Shown: one piece after another, positions 11,101-22,740 of the stretch
How the letters are laid out: each line of letters begins with the position of its first letter
How positions within the stretch are numbered: position 1 is the first letter of the stretch
From: Apostichopus japonicus
Lineage: Eukaryota; Echinodermata; Holothuroidea; Aspidochirotida; Stichopodidae
DNA length: 64,000 bases
Assembly: GCF_037975245.1 (NCBI RefSeq)
Contig: NC_092581.1
Location: forward strand, 20,918,303 to 20,982,302
Reading direction: 5' to 3'
Notes under the pieces: generated by a model
What the model saw: only the letters and a program-made list of their open reading frames with translations
What the model was told of the DNA's origin: nothing
Databases searched by the model: none
Position numbers and translations under genes: made by a program

Positions 11101-14100
11101 TGCATCATGTTCAGAGTTTTGGAAGTATTTTCATATTCTTATCTTTATTTACACAAGAAACTAGGTAAGTTTGAGACAAACATAGAATTATTTTTTTTTT
11201 CAATTTTTATCTATTCATGTATTTACAGTAGTTTGCATTTTTAATATGTATTTTCGATAGAGGTGGCTCACACATCCTTATAAAATTAGTACTGTTTAGT
11301 GGACGTTGAGTATGTTAATATAGCGTATACATACAAACATATAAATAGAGTGTTTGATGTCAATAAATTGTACTATAATTACTAGTTTCAACTGCTAGTT
11401 ACTACTTGTGTGGTGCCCCCTTTTCTTGCATTCTGAAGATAAAATCAGGTTAGAAAAGACAACTATTCAAGGAAGTGATTATGAGACAGTCCTTATGAGG
11501 TGACTTCATAGCAATCTGTTTAGTTTGAAAATCAAAGAATATTTTGATGGAGGATAGAGAGCTACTCAAAAGTAAAAGGACTTCCCCCCCCCCCCACCAC
11601 CAATGCCAATACCTCAGGGGAATATTATGTTTGATTTATTTAGGGGTTAAGCCATTACCATACTACAGTACCTGTTTGTACAATTTAGCATAATTATTGA
11701 GTACAAGAACCCTATTCTTTTCTGTGACGTTCAAAGGTCATTTGGGGTTAACAGAGGTCAAAGGCTGAAAACTTTGTAAACACAACAACTTAGAAAGTAC
11801 ATATTTGTTGAACTTCATACTTGGCATGCAAATCCAGCTTAGTGAGTACAAGAAACATATTGAAATTGGTGGAGGTCAAAGGTAATGTTTGGTCAACATT
11901 TAAGTCAGTCATAAAATCTTGTAAACATGATAACTCAAGTACATCTTTCTTGAACTTCATACTAAGGATGTAAATCCAGATTGGTGAGTGCAAGAATCCT
12001 GTTGAAATTGATTGAGGTAAAATGTCACATCAGGTCAACAGGTGTCAAAGTCTGAAAACTTTGTTCATGATAACTCCTTATTTAAAGCTTTTATTAATCT
12101 ATGAATTCTCCAATGAGCACAATGATTTTCTCTTAGGTACAGTACATAGTTTGGTCAAATTCAGTTCAGGTTAGTTTTGTGAAGGGGCTCTTTACAATAG
12201 TTTTCAACAGAACATATATTCATAAAATATCTGCTTCTATTATTTTATGGTCTTGTTTTAAACCACCTAAAGTTGTCCCTGTCAGTTTTTCCCCCCCCTC
12301 TTGAGCTCCAAGGAGTCAACAGGTTATCTCAATTGGTCTGAAAATTAGCCATTTTCTCTGTGATTTATTCTAGTGTAGATGACTTTTGCTTTGGCAGTAG
12401 GTTATAAAAATATGTCACAGTGTATAACAATGTCATGTAACTCAATTATTTAATAACAATTATTAAAGGGATGTCTGGTGGCAGAGCTGAGTCGCTAGCC
12501 GAAAATTTCTAAAAGATTATGTACTTTTATGCATACATCTATGTAGATCTATTTTCACATAGGAAGATTGTTCTTTCTGGATATTGAAACGTTTGAAATA
12601 TGTAAAATCCTTACCAATGAATTAATTGGTTGATGCCCAGTGTTACCCACAAGGGAAATATCTCTGATCTTTTCTGGTTCTCGTTAATTCTTGGACAAAT
12701 TTAACTTACTTGCTCTCAGGATTAGATATTTCTCGGTAAATATTAATATTTCCCAGCCAAGTGGGGATACCAAATAGTGGGAAAACAACTGTATAGTTAA
12801 TTTTCCTGGCCAACCCTACTTGCCCTAGATACAATTAAGACAGATGGTTATGTGTAAGTTTGAGCAAATTGCCTGCCAAGGACTCACAAGCCAACTGGCT
12901 TTCTTGTTTTATTATTTTTTTTTTTGGGGGGGGGGGGTTCGGGAGGGGTTAGGTGTTGGAGGTTAGTTGTCTAAGGTGTTTTGTTACTTCAGTTACAGTA
13001 TATAATTACATACATGCAGTGAACATGCAGTATCAATGGGGTTTTTTCTCACTTGGTAAATCATTTGATATTTTAACTACTGTTCAACTGTAAATACTTT
13101 CATTCTCATGAAGTTAAAAATAAAAAGTCTGTCGAGTAGGCCCAAAAAAGTACAGTACAAATCAGTTTGAGGACATATTGTAAGATGCAGTGCTGCATAA
13201 TTTGCATACATCATGTATATATGATACATGTCCTGACAGTACAAGCTGGTGTTCAACTCTTTCCAAGAACGTAACATGCTTTAGCTCGTAGAGTACTCTA
13301 AATAAAATGTTGATCAGGGTTATGTTTATTTTTCTTCATTTTTTCATTGTTGAATTGTGCGTCTCTTCTTCCTTTCTTTATTTATTTTTTAATTTTATTT
13401 TTTGCTTTTTTAAACTACACACTTTTGTCAAGTATGCAGCCGATTTCTCACTTAAACTAACAGATTGTTTAATATTGAATTACCAAATACTTTCATTTCC
13501 AATTGACATACTGTATATAGATTAGTCGGGACCCAATAAAAGCCTGTTAAATTTAAGAAGGATTGGGTTTTTTAAGGAAGTATGAGGATTTATGATTTAC
13601 AAGATCTTTAAGTCATATTAGATCTTTGTCTCATCAATTGCTAAAATACCAGTTTCAGATATATAACTCAGATTTAGAAATGGAAGCGTCACCTTCAAGT
13701 TGGTCCTTCTCAATTTCTATGCTGTGAAGGGAAATAAGAAACAAAATAATCAACGTAAAATATTAAACGAAGAAGAACAAACAACCACTGAACCAATATG
13801 CTGTACATTGGACAAAAACAATTGAACTGCAATAAAACAGGGAAAAAAGAATTTGGTGATCCTTGCTGTGAAGGAAAATGTTTGGCAAAAGTGGTCTTCA
13901 ATTAATTCTGCATGCTGAACACACAGTAACTAAATGATTTCGAAAATTCTCTTTTGAAGCAATTGATTCAGAAAAAAAATTTAGCCAACATTTGACCTGA
14001 CTTGACCCCATTATGTAATTATTTTACAAGTTCATACATCATCATCCACTCCACCAGTCCTAACTTGATTCATATAATGTTCCAACATGCCATAACTTGT

Positions 14101-17100
14101 CTTATCACACATTCACACTAGTACCTGCAATTGTATTACCATGATACCATTGGTAGCTACTCTTGTTTACACCTCTGCATTGGCAACTGAGTTATGATTC
14201 ATACCATGAACTGTTGTAACACTAACCAATGTATGGAATGTTAGTGTGTGACGTTGTTGCACAGTTTAGACTTTCTTCGATATGGAACAGTACTACTTGA
14301 CATGTACTTACTGTATAAATGGCAGTGCCCATTCTGTATACTCATCAATATTACCAACCGGTGTACATGTATTAACTTATTAATATCTGTCAAGACAGTA
14401 AATTGTGGTAATAATATTGGTTATTATTATTATATTGCAGTTGACACCTTCCACCCAAAAAACTTGGATAATTGGAAGCAAGTTTTATGAGTGTCAAAAA
14501 TTACCCTGGGATAAAAATGGGGTATTCCCAGAGAAAACCCACCTGTGCAGATGCAATACGGTCAGAGTTTACTTTAGAAAACATGTTAACAATTGATTGT
14601 TTGCTAATCCAGGGTGTTGCACTGATTAGGGAATTCCGGAAATAGACAAGTCTAGTCTTGTATTTCTAACTGTTAGTGTGCAATTTCAGTACAGAAGTGG
14701 AAGAAAAATGGTATCAAGACTCTTGTGGGATTTTCTATCTGACAGAATGAGCAATCAAAATAGATTCTTTATTCATATATAAACCTTGAAAATAAAATGG
14801 CAATGTAAACCCTGGTCTCTTTCTGGCCAGGTTCAGATAGAGAAGAAAACTGCCCCAACTGACAGGTATTTAACAAAATCATTCACCAAACTTCAATGTG
14901 CAAGGTAAGATTCAAGAATAGGTACCAAACAACTTGGTTGGTTTATAAGCCCTCTATATTATTAAGTCTGTAGATCTATAACACTGTTTATATGTTGAGA
15001 ATAACTTTAGTAATGTGCTTTGAACTGTTTGTTAACAAGTACAGTAGACTACAGTAATTAACAATAATGCATACTGATCAGTTTTATACCTTTGGATATA
15101 AGACTATGTACAGCCTCTACTGTATATTAATTGTCTTAGGTAATTGTAATTCTTGCTGTCCAGTGAACTTTTATTGTCAAATATAAGTCTTTTATATTCC
15201 TGATTTTTAATGTTAAAGTTTGTTTACTTCAATTAACTATTTGAATTACTTACTTCTTTAAATGACTTAAAGTTAGTTCTCATATTTACTGGGGTTTTTC
15301 CCCTTTCATGTAGTTTTTGGGGCAGGTCTGCGTATCTACAGTATTTAATAGACATTGTATGCAAAGTAGTTTAAACTTGTTTCATGGTGAAAGAAAATAA
15401 GGTCAGAGTGCCAGAGAGGCCCCTCTCTCCCCTTCCCCTTCCCCTCCCCCTCCCCCTCTTCTGAAAATTTTATGAATACTAAAAATTACCACCAATTATT
15501 ATTAGGTTCTAAACGAGGTACACTGCAGCTTGGATATCCTCTGAAAATCCGTTTTAATACATTTATTCATAAAGCAGCAATCGAATTGCTTCTCGCAAAA
15601 CTTTGAAGAAAACTGCAGTGTAGTCCCAGTAGTATGCATTATTGATTTAATTGAGTGATACACACAAAAAGGATATCATTCATACAGTATCATATTGAAC
15701 AGTTTGAAATTGGACACACAGAAAGAAAAAATATTATTTCAAACTTTTCATATTTAAGCCAAGAAAAAAGGTTTCTATTAAAACGGCGCTCTGAAAGGAC
15801 TTTATTTTTCCTAAGGTTGTTATGGTAATATCTTTTCAATCAGATTTGAAAATTTAGCTTGTTATTGTTCAGTATTCTTTACTCTTAAAACACAAAAAAT
15901 GGCGAAATATGGAATTTAATTTCCTTTGTGATGATTGCTAATGTCTTTGTGAATATATTTTTTTTTATTCAGAGAAGGCAAGGTATCATAAAGATTCCAA
16001 ATCATATAGTTGGGAGCTTGGCATAGAAATTTCAAACAAATACTTACAATGTATGGCGGAATATCTGTGTTTTGAAAGTATTGACCGTATGTCTTGTTAG
16101 CCTCTATGCAGAGTTCTAGTGGCTGCTGCAGCCCAATTGGTTGTTATACTATATTCCTGTCATAGGAAGTGAACTACCTTAATGTGAGATGTTCACGTAC
16201 AGTAAATCTCCCTTCTTTTCCTTCTTTGTCACGTTCTGTTTTCTATTCTTGGTTATTGCATGAAATGGCACACAAACCCAACTGTCATCATTAGCTTATA
16301 TATGACAAAGATTTTTCCGAAAAAACAATTTCCCCAAAACCGGAGCTCTAAGAAAACTATTGTTCCTTTGGGTTCCTTGTTTAAAAATTGTGTGAATCTG
16401 TGATGTCAAAGTAATGTCATAGTGACACTAGGATCTGAAAGCTTTTACTGTCGTCCCTGTGTTTCATGTTTTCACTGTTGACACTGAAACCAATGGCAAC
16501 ATTAGGTGATATTAAGAAGTTAAGTATTTTAGATTCAGCTTATATGCAACATCCATCTCCATTACAGAAAGTAAATACAATCTTAAATTTAAGCCCTGGA
16601 TGTGGCTCGATATGGTCATATATATATAGACTTGATCAAGTCATCAGCCTTGTCTGTCAAGGAACATTTAATCTGTGATATCTCCCAAATGGAATAAGAA
16701 TTGTCTTAGCTATTTGAGGAAGTTGTTTATTTCTCTTACACATCGACCAATAACTATGGCCGGGTCTGAGTCTCATTTCACTTTGTTTGTACTGCCCTGT
16801 TAAAGTTACTGACTGAAGTGCATTCTGGGAGTTCCATTTGATATGAAATGTTATATAAAGATATTTACAATTGATATGTATAATGAAGTTTGTTAAAACA
16901 TTGTTGTTTAAAGTGAGTGGTCAAATAATTAATTTTCCCCCCCTCTTTCTTTCACACAGGAATATATTGTTTCATTGTCTCAAGAAGAACATAGCTACCC
17001 TGCTGATCTCCTCAGATCTATTGAAAAAGACATTCCCTCCATCGAGGAGACATCAGAGGCATCTATATCTCGACCAGGACCAGATAAATTATTATTTATT

Positions 17101-20100
17101 GGAACGGAAGAACAGATCAAGTTGGCATTGCTCCTTGTGGAAGAGACCTCAAAGAAAATCAATATGCATGACATACAATCATTACCACTGCCCAAAGTCA
17201 AGTTGCCCAGATACCCTGACCAGTCCACAACGACATTGCTGGGCGGGACCGGCGTGGTTGGTACTGCGGGTGATAGCTTGGAGGAGAGGACCTCGACAGA
17301 CATTAACAGGGGCACTGTTGTTGATAGTTCAGACTCTGAAATAATTAGGAGTACTAGCAGTTCTCCCAACATTTACCCACATATGGTAAAACTAGGCTAT
17401 AAACGTGAAGAGGTTGAAGCAGCTTTGAAAAAGTTTGGAGAAAATGCTACAATGGACAATGTTTTGAATTACTTGGTTATGCAAAAGGACTCTTCAGACC
17501 CAAGGATCCAGTCATCATACAATAACGACACGCAGCAACCTCTCGCAGTCGAGGAAGAAGAAATAGACGATAACCACAGTAGTAATCTAAAGGCAATCAT
17601 GATTGATGGGAGCAATGTAGCCATGAGGTAAAGTATGCCTGAATAATTATAGACCTTATAAAATGAAAGAAAATAGGGAAAATGGGGGGGGGTGTACGAG
17701 AGGGGGAGGTGTACTAGAGGGGGAGGTGCAATCATGATTGATGGGAGCAATTTAGCCATGAGATAAAGTATGCCTGAACAATTATGGACCTTATAAAATG
17801 AAAGAAAATAGGGAAAATGGGGAGGTGTACGAGAGGGGGGGGTGCAATTATGATTGATGGGAGCAATGTAGCCATGAGGTAAAGTATGCCTGAACAATTA
17901 TGGACCTTATAAAAATGAGAAAATGGGGAGGTGTGCAAGAGGGGGAGGTGTATGAGAAAGGGGGGGTGCAATCATGATTAATGGGAGCAACGTAGCCATG
18001 AGGTAAAGTATGCCTGAACAATTATGGACCTTATAAAATGAAAGAAAATGGAAAGGGGTGTTATGATGAAAATTTCAATTTATGGGGAGACTAGTATCAA
18101 AGGATAAATATAAATCTAAGTTACTGCTTACATGATAATATTTACATACTGTACATACAGTACATTATTATATGTTGCTTTATTCCACATCCCCAGATTC
18201 AAGTTTAATAACTGTAACCGCTAACAACACAAAGCAGTGTCCTATCAGAAGTACATGCAGTCCCTATGCCTCAGAGAGCTACATCCCCAAAGTATATACT
18301 TTATGTTGACTTTCTTTGCCACAAGTTCAGGCTGCATGCCACATTCATGCCAGTTTAAGAATCTTACCATAGGCTGCAGAAAACTTGGGCACAGCACTTT
18401 TCCAGCTTTGACTTCAAGGGACTATTTGTACAACCTATATTTAATACTGCTGTAGCTACACTTGTGCATATGGGCCATGGAAGAGGAGTGTCGTGTCATA
18501 TAGAAATTGGGGAAAAGGGTGATGGTACAGTAGTTAGTTGTAAATTTGTTTTTTCAATAAAGGTGTCTTCTTCATTTATCAGTTATGGCAGAAATCTCCA
18601 ATTTGATTGTCGAGGAATACAGATTGTTGTTGACTACTTCTTGAAGAGAGGACATCTTAAAGTCTATGCGTTTGTACCTCAGTTCAGAAGAGAAAGGAAC
18701 AGAGCAGATCCAACAAAGAGTAAGTGGTTTGTTACAACTGTTATTTACAGCAGAAAACAGTGCAATGGTTGGTGGTGGACAGTACTCTCAGAAACTTTGA
18801 GAGCCAGAGACTCCTTCAGTCTAGCCATATTATTTTTTTCTGTGACTACAGAAAACTATTTCAGCAGTCTTTAGCAAATTTTGAATTTACTTTGAATTGA
18901 CTTGGCCCGTCTCTTACTGTCTCCAGGCTCATCTTACTTGACCTAATCTCTCATGTCAGGTGTGAGACCAGACAAGACACAGTGGGGTTTGGTGGGAACA
19001 AGGAAAATGGTGGAGAGGGAGGATGGAATGGGCATGGGGCTATATTTCACCCCTTGTTTACGGAGACGTTGGTTTGTCAACTCAGCAAAATGGAGCTAGG
19101 GTTTGTGAATGTCTCAAGAGCTTCTGTGAATGAACTTAACTACTGTCTGGCTGTCTCCTCACAAGAAATACACTTTCTTGCATTTTGGCTGTTTCTTGTG
19201 TACTATATCCTACATTTCCCAAATGTTCATGTTACTTTCAGATCTTGAAATTTTGGATGAAATGGTGTCTAATGGCAATATTACGTTTACGCCTTCGAGA
19301 AGGATCCGCACCCGTAGAATAGTATCGTATGATGACAGGTACGTCCTGGACGCTGCGGTGGAGTTTGACGGCGTGGTGGTGTCAAATGATCACTTCAGGG
19401 ACTTCCTCGAGATTGAGGGAGGGAAATACAAAAAGATTATTGAAGAACAACTTCTGATGTACACCTTTGTTGAAGATTTGTAAGTGTCAATTATGTGACT
19501 CTCACAACAGTATACCTCCAAGTACCATATATTTTCAACTTTAACATGTGTTGATGTTGTGCTTTCATTTGATGGAACTATCTGCATACTGTACAGGAAG
19601 GCTTTGTTCTCATTCTGGAATTGTTACAGAAGAGTTTTAATCAGGTTTTTTTTTTTTTTGGAGGGGGGGATTACTTTCAACTAACGACCTTCCCTCTTCC
19701 TTTATGCCTCCACAATTTCCCCCCCCCCACCACTTCAGGCTATATGAACAATGGTGTTACCTGCTAATGTACAGGTTGCTGTGGAAAGAAACACGTTTGC
19801 AATGTGGTGAAATTTGATGTGTTTTCTGGTAGTCACAATGATTGTTCATGGTATAGTCAGGTGATTACAGACAGGGTATCTCAATCTCTGTACCAGACCC
19901 TTATTATATATTCATCTTGTCTGACAGCCTTTCAAAGAAATTCTAATTTAAAATCTATTCCTGACTTGTAGATATGATTGTGATCTTTAAACTTGAATTC
20001 TCAAACATGCTTTCATAAGAACAATACTTATATGAAGAAAAGTTTCCTTTATCTTTCTTTGACTCTCTCTCTCTCTTGTTTAGATTCATGCCCACTAATG

Positions 20101-22740
20101 ATCCTCTTGGCAGACACGGTCCATCTCTTGACGATTTTCTCAAGAAAAAGCCAAACAAGAGACCGCAAATGCAAAGGTGTCCTTATGGCGCGAGATGCAC
20201 ATTTGGCAACCAATGTAGGTATGACCATCCAGAGAAGCGGGCAGATTGTCTTCCTGTCTCACAACAGTTGCTAGCATTAGCTAAATTTAACCGAGTTGAC
20301 ATCAGTGATGGCATAAGTAGTAAATCAGCAACTGAACCTTTGCCAGGATTTATGCAAAGATGCTCTCTCCTTCCACCAGAAGCTCGAAGTAGCCCACCTA
20401 ACCCAGTTGACCAAAAGAGCTTCACCACTCCATTGCAAAACGTCCCAAAATATGTGGGGAATAATGCTAGAAGAAACCTGCCAGTTTACTCCAGAGATGA
20501 AGAGTTCAGAGGACAAATGGAAAAGCTAACTAAAGGAGGAAGGTAAGTTATTGCTTCTTTAGAAGTTCCCATAAAATTTGTGTGGAGACTCTGAATTCTG
20601 GTCTCCGATATCAGCTCTCCTTGCACGCGTCTTACTCAAAAACAAAGAGTGAACTATATTATGTTGAATAGGACACTTTAGTACTGTATCATTACCCATA
20701 ACCGGATAATCTCAAGTGCCGATTCTCGTTGGGATGAAAGGTAACGATGTCGTTACCAGTAAAATATGTTTTTTTCTTTATTCTTTTTTGTCCTTTTGTT
20801 TTTCTTCAAGCCTTGATCCTACTTGTCTTCCCAGCATATTGGAGGGACAGACTAGGAAATGCTAGCATTTATTTGTTACCTTCCTAATAGCTGAACCTTC
20901 TATTATTTCGGAGGGACAGACTAGGATATGCTAGCATTTATTTGTAACCTTCCTACTTGCTGAACCTTCTATTATTTCGGAGGGACAGACTAGGATATGC
21001 TAGCATTTATTTGTAACCTTCCTAATAGCTGAACCTTCTATTATTTTGGAGGGACAGACTAGGATATGCTAGCATTTATTTGTAACCTTCCTAATAACTG
21101 AACCTTCTATTATTTCGGAGGGACAGACTAGGATATGCTAGCATTTATTTGTTACCTTCCTAATAGCTGAACCTTCTATCATTTTGGAGGGACAGACTAG
21201 GATATGCTAGCATTTATTTGTAACCTTCCTAATAACTGAACCTTCTATTATTTCGGAGGGACAGACTAGGATATGCTAGCATTTATTTGTTACCTTCCTA
21301 ATAGCTGAACCTTCTATCATTTTGGAGGGACAGACTAGGATATGCTAGCATTTATTTGTAACCTTCCTAATAACTGAACCTTCTATTATTTCTTCTTCTT
21401 CCAGCAGAACAGAATCTACATCACCAGCTTACCCTCCTAGTAACCCTCAAGTGCCTACATCACCTTACAGTTCTGGCCACAGTATTGGATTCAATTCTGG
21501 TTACCAGCCTTCACCATACTCTTCTCCAAATAATACTGCCTTGCTCGTTAGACCGGTGAGTAACTTCTTTTTTCCCCTTCCTTTCCTTTTTTTTTTATGC
21601 TAACGAAGGTATATTTTTTGGGTGTCATTAATAATATGAAATTGAAATACATACTTGACCACCTAACAACAACTACACTCTCACTCTACCATCTGTAGAG
21701 CATCTGGTAACCTTTCGTTCACCGCCCCCCCTCCCCCCTCCCCCCTCTCAGGGTCAACGGCTCATTCAGGGATGGTCTACCACCCTCCTCCTCATTTCGA
21801 CGACCATCAAAAATCTAAGGAATCTCTGAAACAGCATATCTTGTCTACTTTGGAACACCTTTACTGAAAATGTTACTGTTGTTGTATACAATAGTAGCTG
21901 TTCAGTGATTGAAAAATGTCTATACACATAGTCTTTGAAATGTCACACTGTATTATGCCTTTAAAGTAGTTCTCTAAATATGATTAAAATCTGAATATTT
22001 CCAGAGTCTATGTTTGCCTTATACTTTACCCTCGCTAACATGATGTTGTAGAAGTTGAATTGGATTCTTTGTCCACCCTGTTATAAAGAGAAAGGTAATA
22101 TCAAAAGTGGTCATCATTTTAGATGAAGTATATCAGATGGTTTACAGAAGCTTTATGCTTCAATGGAGGCATAGTCAGCTTATAAGTTTCTTGTTCTCTT
22201 TGTGCCCTTCAACAGGAAGCATCTTATCGTGGTGATCCTACAGAGACATCTCGGTTTGCCCCACAACAGATGAACAGCTCTACATTGATATCTCGCGGGC
22301 CCAAAATGGTCTCTGTACCACATGGACCTTCTGCACTATCAGGGCCATCCATGAACGGCACATTTCCATTTTCAAATAACCATATGAGGCCCAGTGTAAG
22401 GGAGCATAATATGTACAACTCATCTGCTACATTACTTCCTTCCAGTTACCAACAACAGTATCACTACCATCAACCCAGAAGGACCGACCTCGAAATGAAT
22501 TCAGACCCGTCAGACACTAGATCCTTCCGCAGTATGCATAGGTCAGTGTCCGTTCAGGAAGGCAGCGATTCTCAACAGACAAGAAGGCATATCTTCAACA
22601 ACCTAAGCAATATATTTGGGATGGATCTTGTACAATATGTTATGACATTGCATCCACAAGAAGTCAATGTAGAAAAGTTAATGTTTCTGCTGAATAAAGA
22701 ACAAATGACTCGTCTGGGTAATGGTAGCATGAGGTTGTGA
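1927..22740 (+). CDS. ZC3H12: Regnase/ZC3H12-family endoribonuclease, whole gene (7 exons)
   Basis: The CDS joins 1927-2157, 16960-17627, 18583-18719, 19242-19479, 20084-20542, 21405-21555 and 22216-22740 (2409 nt, 802 aa). All introns are GT-AG and all phases agree. Visible domains in order: KH-like region (about 1-145, degenerate, no GxxG); UBA-like domain (about 213-252); NYN/PIN nuclease (about 287-425); [13 protein letters not shown] linker; CCCH finger (C457, C463, C469, H473; spacing C-x5-C-x5-C-x3-H); Ser/Pro/Gln-rich region; conserved C-terminal block (about 750-802). The acidic residues D293 (IDGSN), D376/D377 (YDDR) and D395 (SND) match the order and spacing of the Mg-binding acids of human ZC3H12A, so the nuclease is probably active. 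Vertebrate relatives degrade stem-loop-bearing mRNAs in the cytoplasm. Which vertebrate paralogue it corresponds to (A-D) cannot be said; it may be a pre-duplication orthologue. Confidence 0.93.
2158..3879 (+). other. ZC3H12-like intron 1, proximal part, no features
   Basis: AT-rich intronic DNA with only short chance reading frames. No repeat structure or family recognised. Confidence 0.4.
3880..5012. repeat. 96-bp minisatellite, about 11-12 copies
   Basis: Tandem unit containing GAACCTTGCCCATTT, a CACACA stretch and ACTAGTATAGTATGTGTCAT. Starts of GAACC fall at about 3940, 4031, 4127, 4223 and 4319. Most units are 96 bp; longer variants carry an extra ATATTC. Because 96 is a multiple of three, false open frames run along the minus strand (3958-4401, 4632-4868). 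Confidence 0.95.
5455..5950. repeat. Direct duplication (~285 bp) inside TE-A
   Basis: The block starting GATAAATTTCTTCC and running through the AGATCGGTGGTTTCGTGGTC motif and CAGCAGACTCTTC occurs twice, from about 5455 and from about 5745, with moderate divergence and small indels. Confidence 0.8.
7362..8512. mobile_element. TE-C: candidate element nested in TE-B
   Basis: GCTGTGTTCACATT at the left and, reversed, GCCTTGTTCACATT at the right face each other, with GGATCCCCT motifs just inside both ends. No clean target duplication is visible (GTTCTTAG versus GCTTTCAG is only a weak match). A hAT-like origin is possible but unproven. Confidence 0.4.
7691..7815. mobile_element. Small foldback element with a perfect 32-bp palindrome
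   Basis: Ends AACCAGGGTGTGC and GCACACCCTTGGTT are inverted repeats with one extra base. The core 7713-7744 is a perfect 32-bp palindrome with arms ATAGCTATTCAGCAGT. The total of about 125 bp fits a miniature foldback element. Confidence 0.55.
9441..12462 (+). other. ZC3H12-like intron 1, middle part
   Basis: Intronic, no exon seen. It includes a C-rich low-complexity tract at about 10360-10545. At about 11730-12080 lies a diverged dispersed repeat with GAGGTCAAAGGT and AACTTTGTAAACA motifs, related in reverse orientation to the family at 38990-39450 and 56997-58080. Nothing else recognised. Confidence 0.45.
12463..12481 (+). repeat. Solo TE-A-type terminal repeat
   Basis: TTAA followed by AGGGATGTCTGGTGG matches the TE-A end including its TTAA target. 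No matching right end is evident downstream, so this is a truncated or strongly diverged copy. Confidence 0.5.
12482..16959 (+). other. ZC3H12-like intron 1, distal part
   Basis: AT-rich intron with homopolymer tracts (for example 12912-12938, and a C/T-rich run at 15420-15460). No coding family, RNA gene or clear element found. It ends in the pyrimidine tract and CAG acceptor at 16957-16959. Confidence 0.4.
16960..17627 (+). CDS. ZC3H12: ZC3H12-like exon 2 (KH-like end, UBA, start of NYN)
   Basis: Encodes residues 78-300. It completes the KH-like region (a second [15 protein letters not shown] helix), then an acidic Ser/Thr-rich linker, then a UBA-like domain ([19 protein letters not shown], about 219-237). 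It ends in [11 protein letters not shown], where D293 is the first catalytic Asp of the NYN nuclease. The donor is ATGAG|gtaaag, phase 2. The last ~35 nt of the exon and its donor are copied downstream in a tandem repeat. Confidence 0.93.
17591..18048 (+). repeat. Four-copy tandem repeat including the exon 2 end and splice donor
   Basis: Units of about 115-140 bp start at about 17593 (the real exon end), 17729, 17844 and 17966. Each copies the codons for AIMIDGSN(V/L)AM, the donor region, and a purine-rich tail with GGGGAGGTGTACGAGAGG. Copy 2 has GAGATAAAG in place of GAGGTAAAG and so loses the donor GT. Copy 4 reads ATTAATGGG, changing the catalytic Asp codon to Asn. Copies 3 and 4 keep a GT donor. 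Confidence 0.93.
18583..18719 (+). CDS. ZC3H12: ZC3H12-like exon 3 (NYN domain)
   Basis: Acceptor TTCATTTATCAG, donor gtaagtgg. Encodes [20 protein letters not shown] followed by the FLKRGH and FVPQFRRE motifs (residues 300-346). The split Ser codon AG|T joins exon 2 to read VAM-SYG, matching VAMSHG of vertebrate ZC3H12 proteins. Confidence 0.93.
19242..19479 (+). CDS. ZC3H12: ZC3H12-like exon 4 (NYN catalytic core)
   Basis: Residues 346-425. Contains [20 protein letters not shown] (D376, D377) and [10 protein letters not shown] (D395), which supply the remaining acids of the active site. The family motif [11 protein letters not shown] crosses the junction with exon 5. Acceptor TTACTTTCAG, donor gtaagtgt. 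Confidence 0.95.
20084..20542 (+). CDS. ZC3H12: ZC3H12-like exon 5 (linker and CCCH zinc finger)
   Basis: Residues 425-578. [19 protein letters not shown] is followed by [19 protein letters not shown], a single CCCH finger that in the family helps bind RNA. The rest is low-complexity, Pro/Ser-rich. Acceptor after a CT repeat (20061-20077) ends TTTAG; donor gtaagtta, phase 2. Confidence 0.95.
20841..21390. repeat. 69-bp minisatellite, ~8 copies, against the exon 6 acceptor
   Basis: The unit begins GGAGGGACAGACTAGG and ends ACCTTCTATTATTT, with 69-bp spacing (20841, 20910 and on). Units are nearly identical, differing at a few sites such as TTTGTAACC/TTTGTTACC. The last unit runs straight into the exon 6 polypyrimidine tract, so array growth moves the branch-point region. 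Confidence 0.95.
21405..21555 (+). CDS. ZC3H12: ZC3H12-like exon 6, NAGNAG acceptor
   Basis: Residues 578-628, rich in Ser, Pro and Tyr ([10 protein letters not shown] and similar). The acceptor is TTCCAGCAG. Splicing at the first CAG starts the exon at 21405; splicing at the second starts it at 21408. Both keep frame and differ by one Ser. Donor gtgagtaa, phase 0. Confidence 0.85.
22216..22740 (+). CDS. ZC3H12: ZC3H12-like exon 7 and stop
   Basis: Residues 629-802, TGA at 22738-22740. A low-complexity Ser/Gln/Tyr-rich part precedes a conserved C-terminal block ([19 protein letters not shown], about 751-769, then MTLHP), like the terminal helical segment of ZC3H12 proteins. Acceptor CTTCAACAG. 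Confidence 0.92.
   Translation, partial: EASYRGDPTETSRFAPQQMNSSTLISRGPKMVSVPHGPSALSGPSMNGTFPFSNNHMRPSVREHNMYNSSATLLPSSYQQQYHYHQPRRTDLEMNSDPSDTRSFRSMHRSVSVQEGSDSQQTRRHIFNNLSNIFGMDLVQYVMTLHPQEVNVEKLMFLLNKEQMTRLGNGSMRL

Noticed and set aside
16871-17372. Other frames overlapping ZC3H12-like exon 2 on both strands
   Set aside because: Shadow frames of a clearly conserved coding exon.
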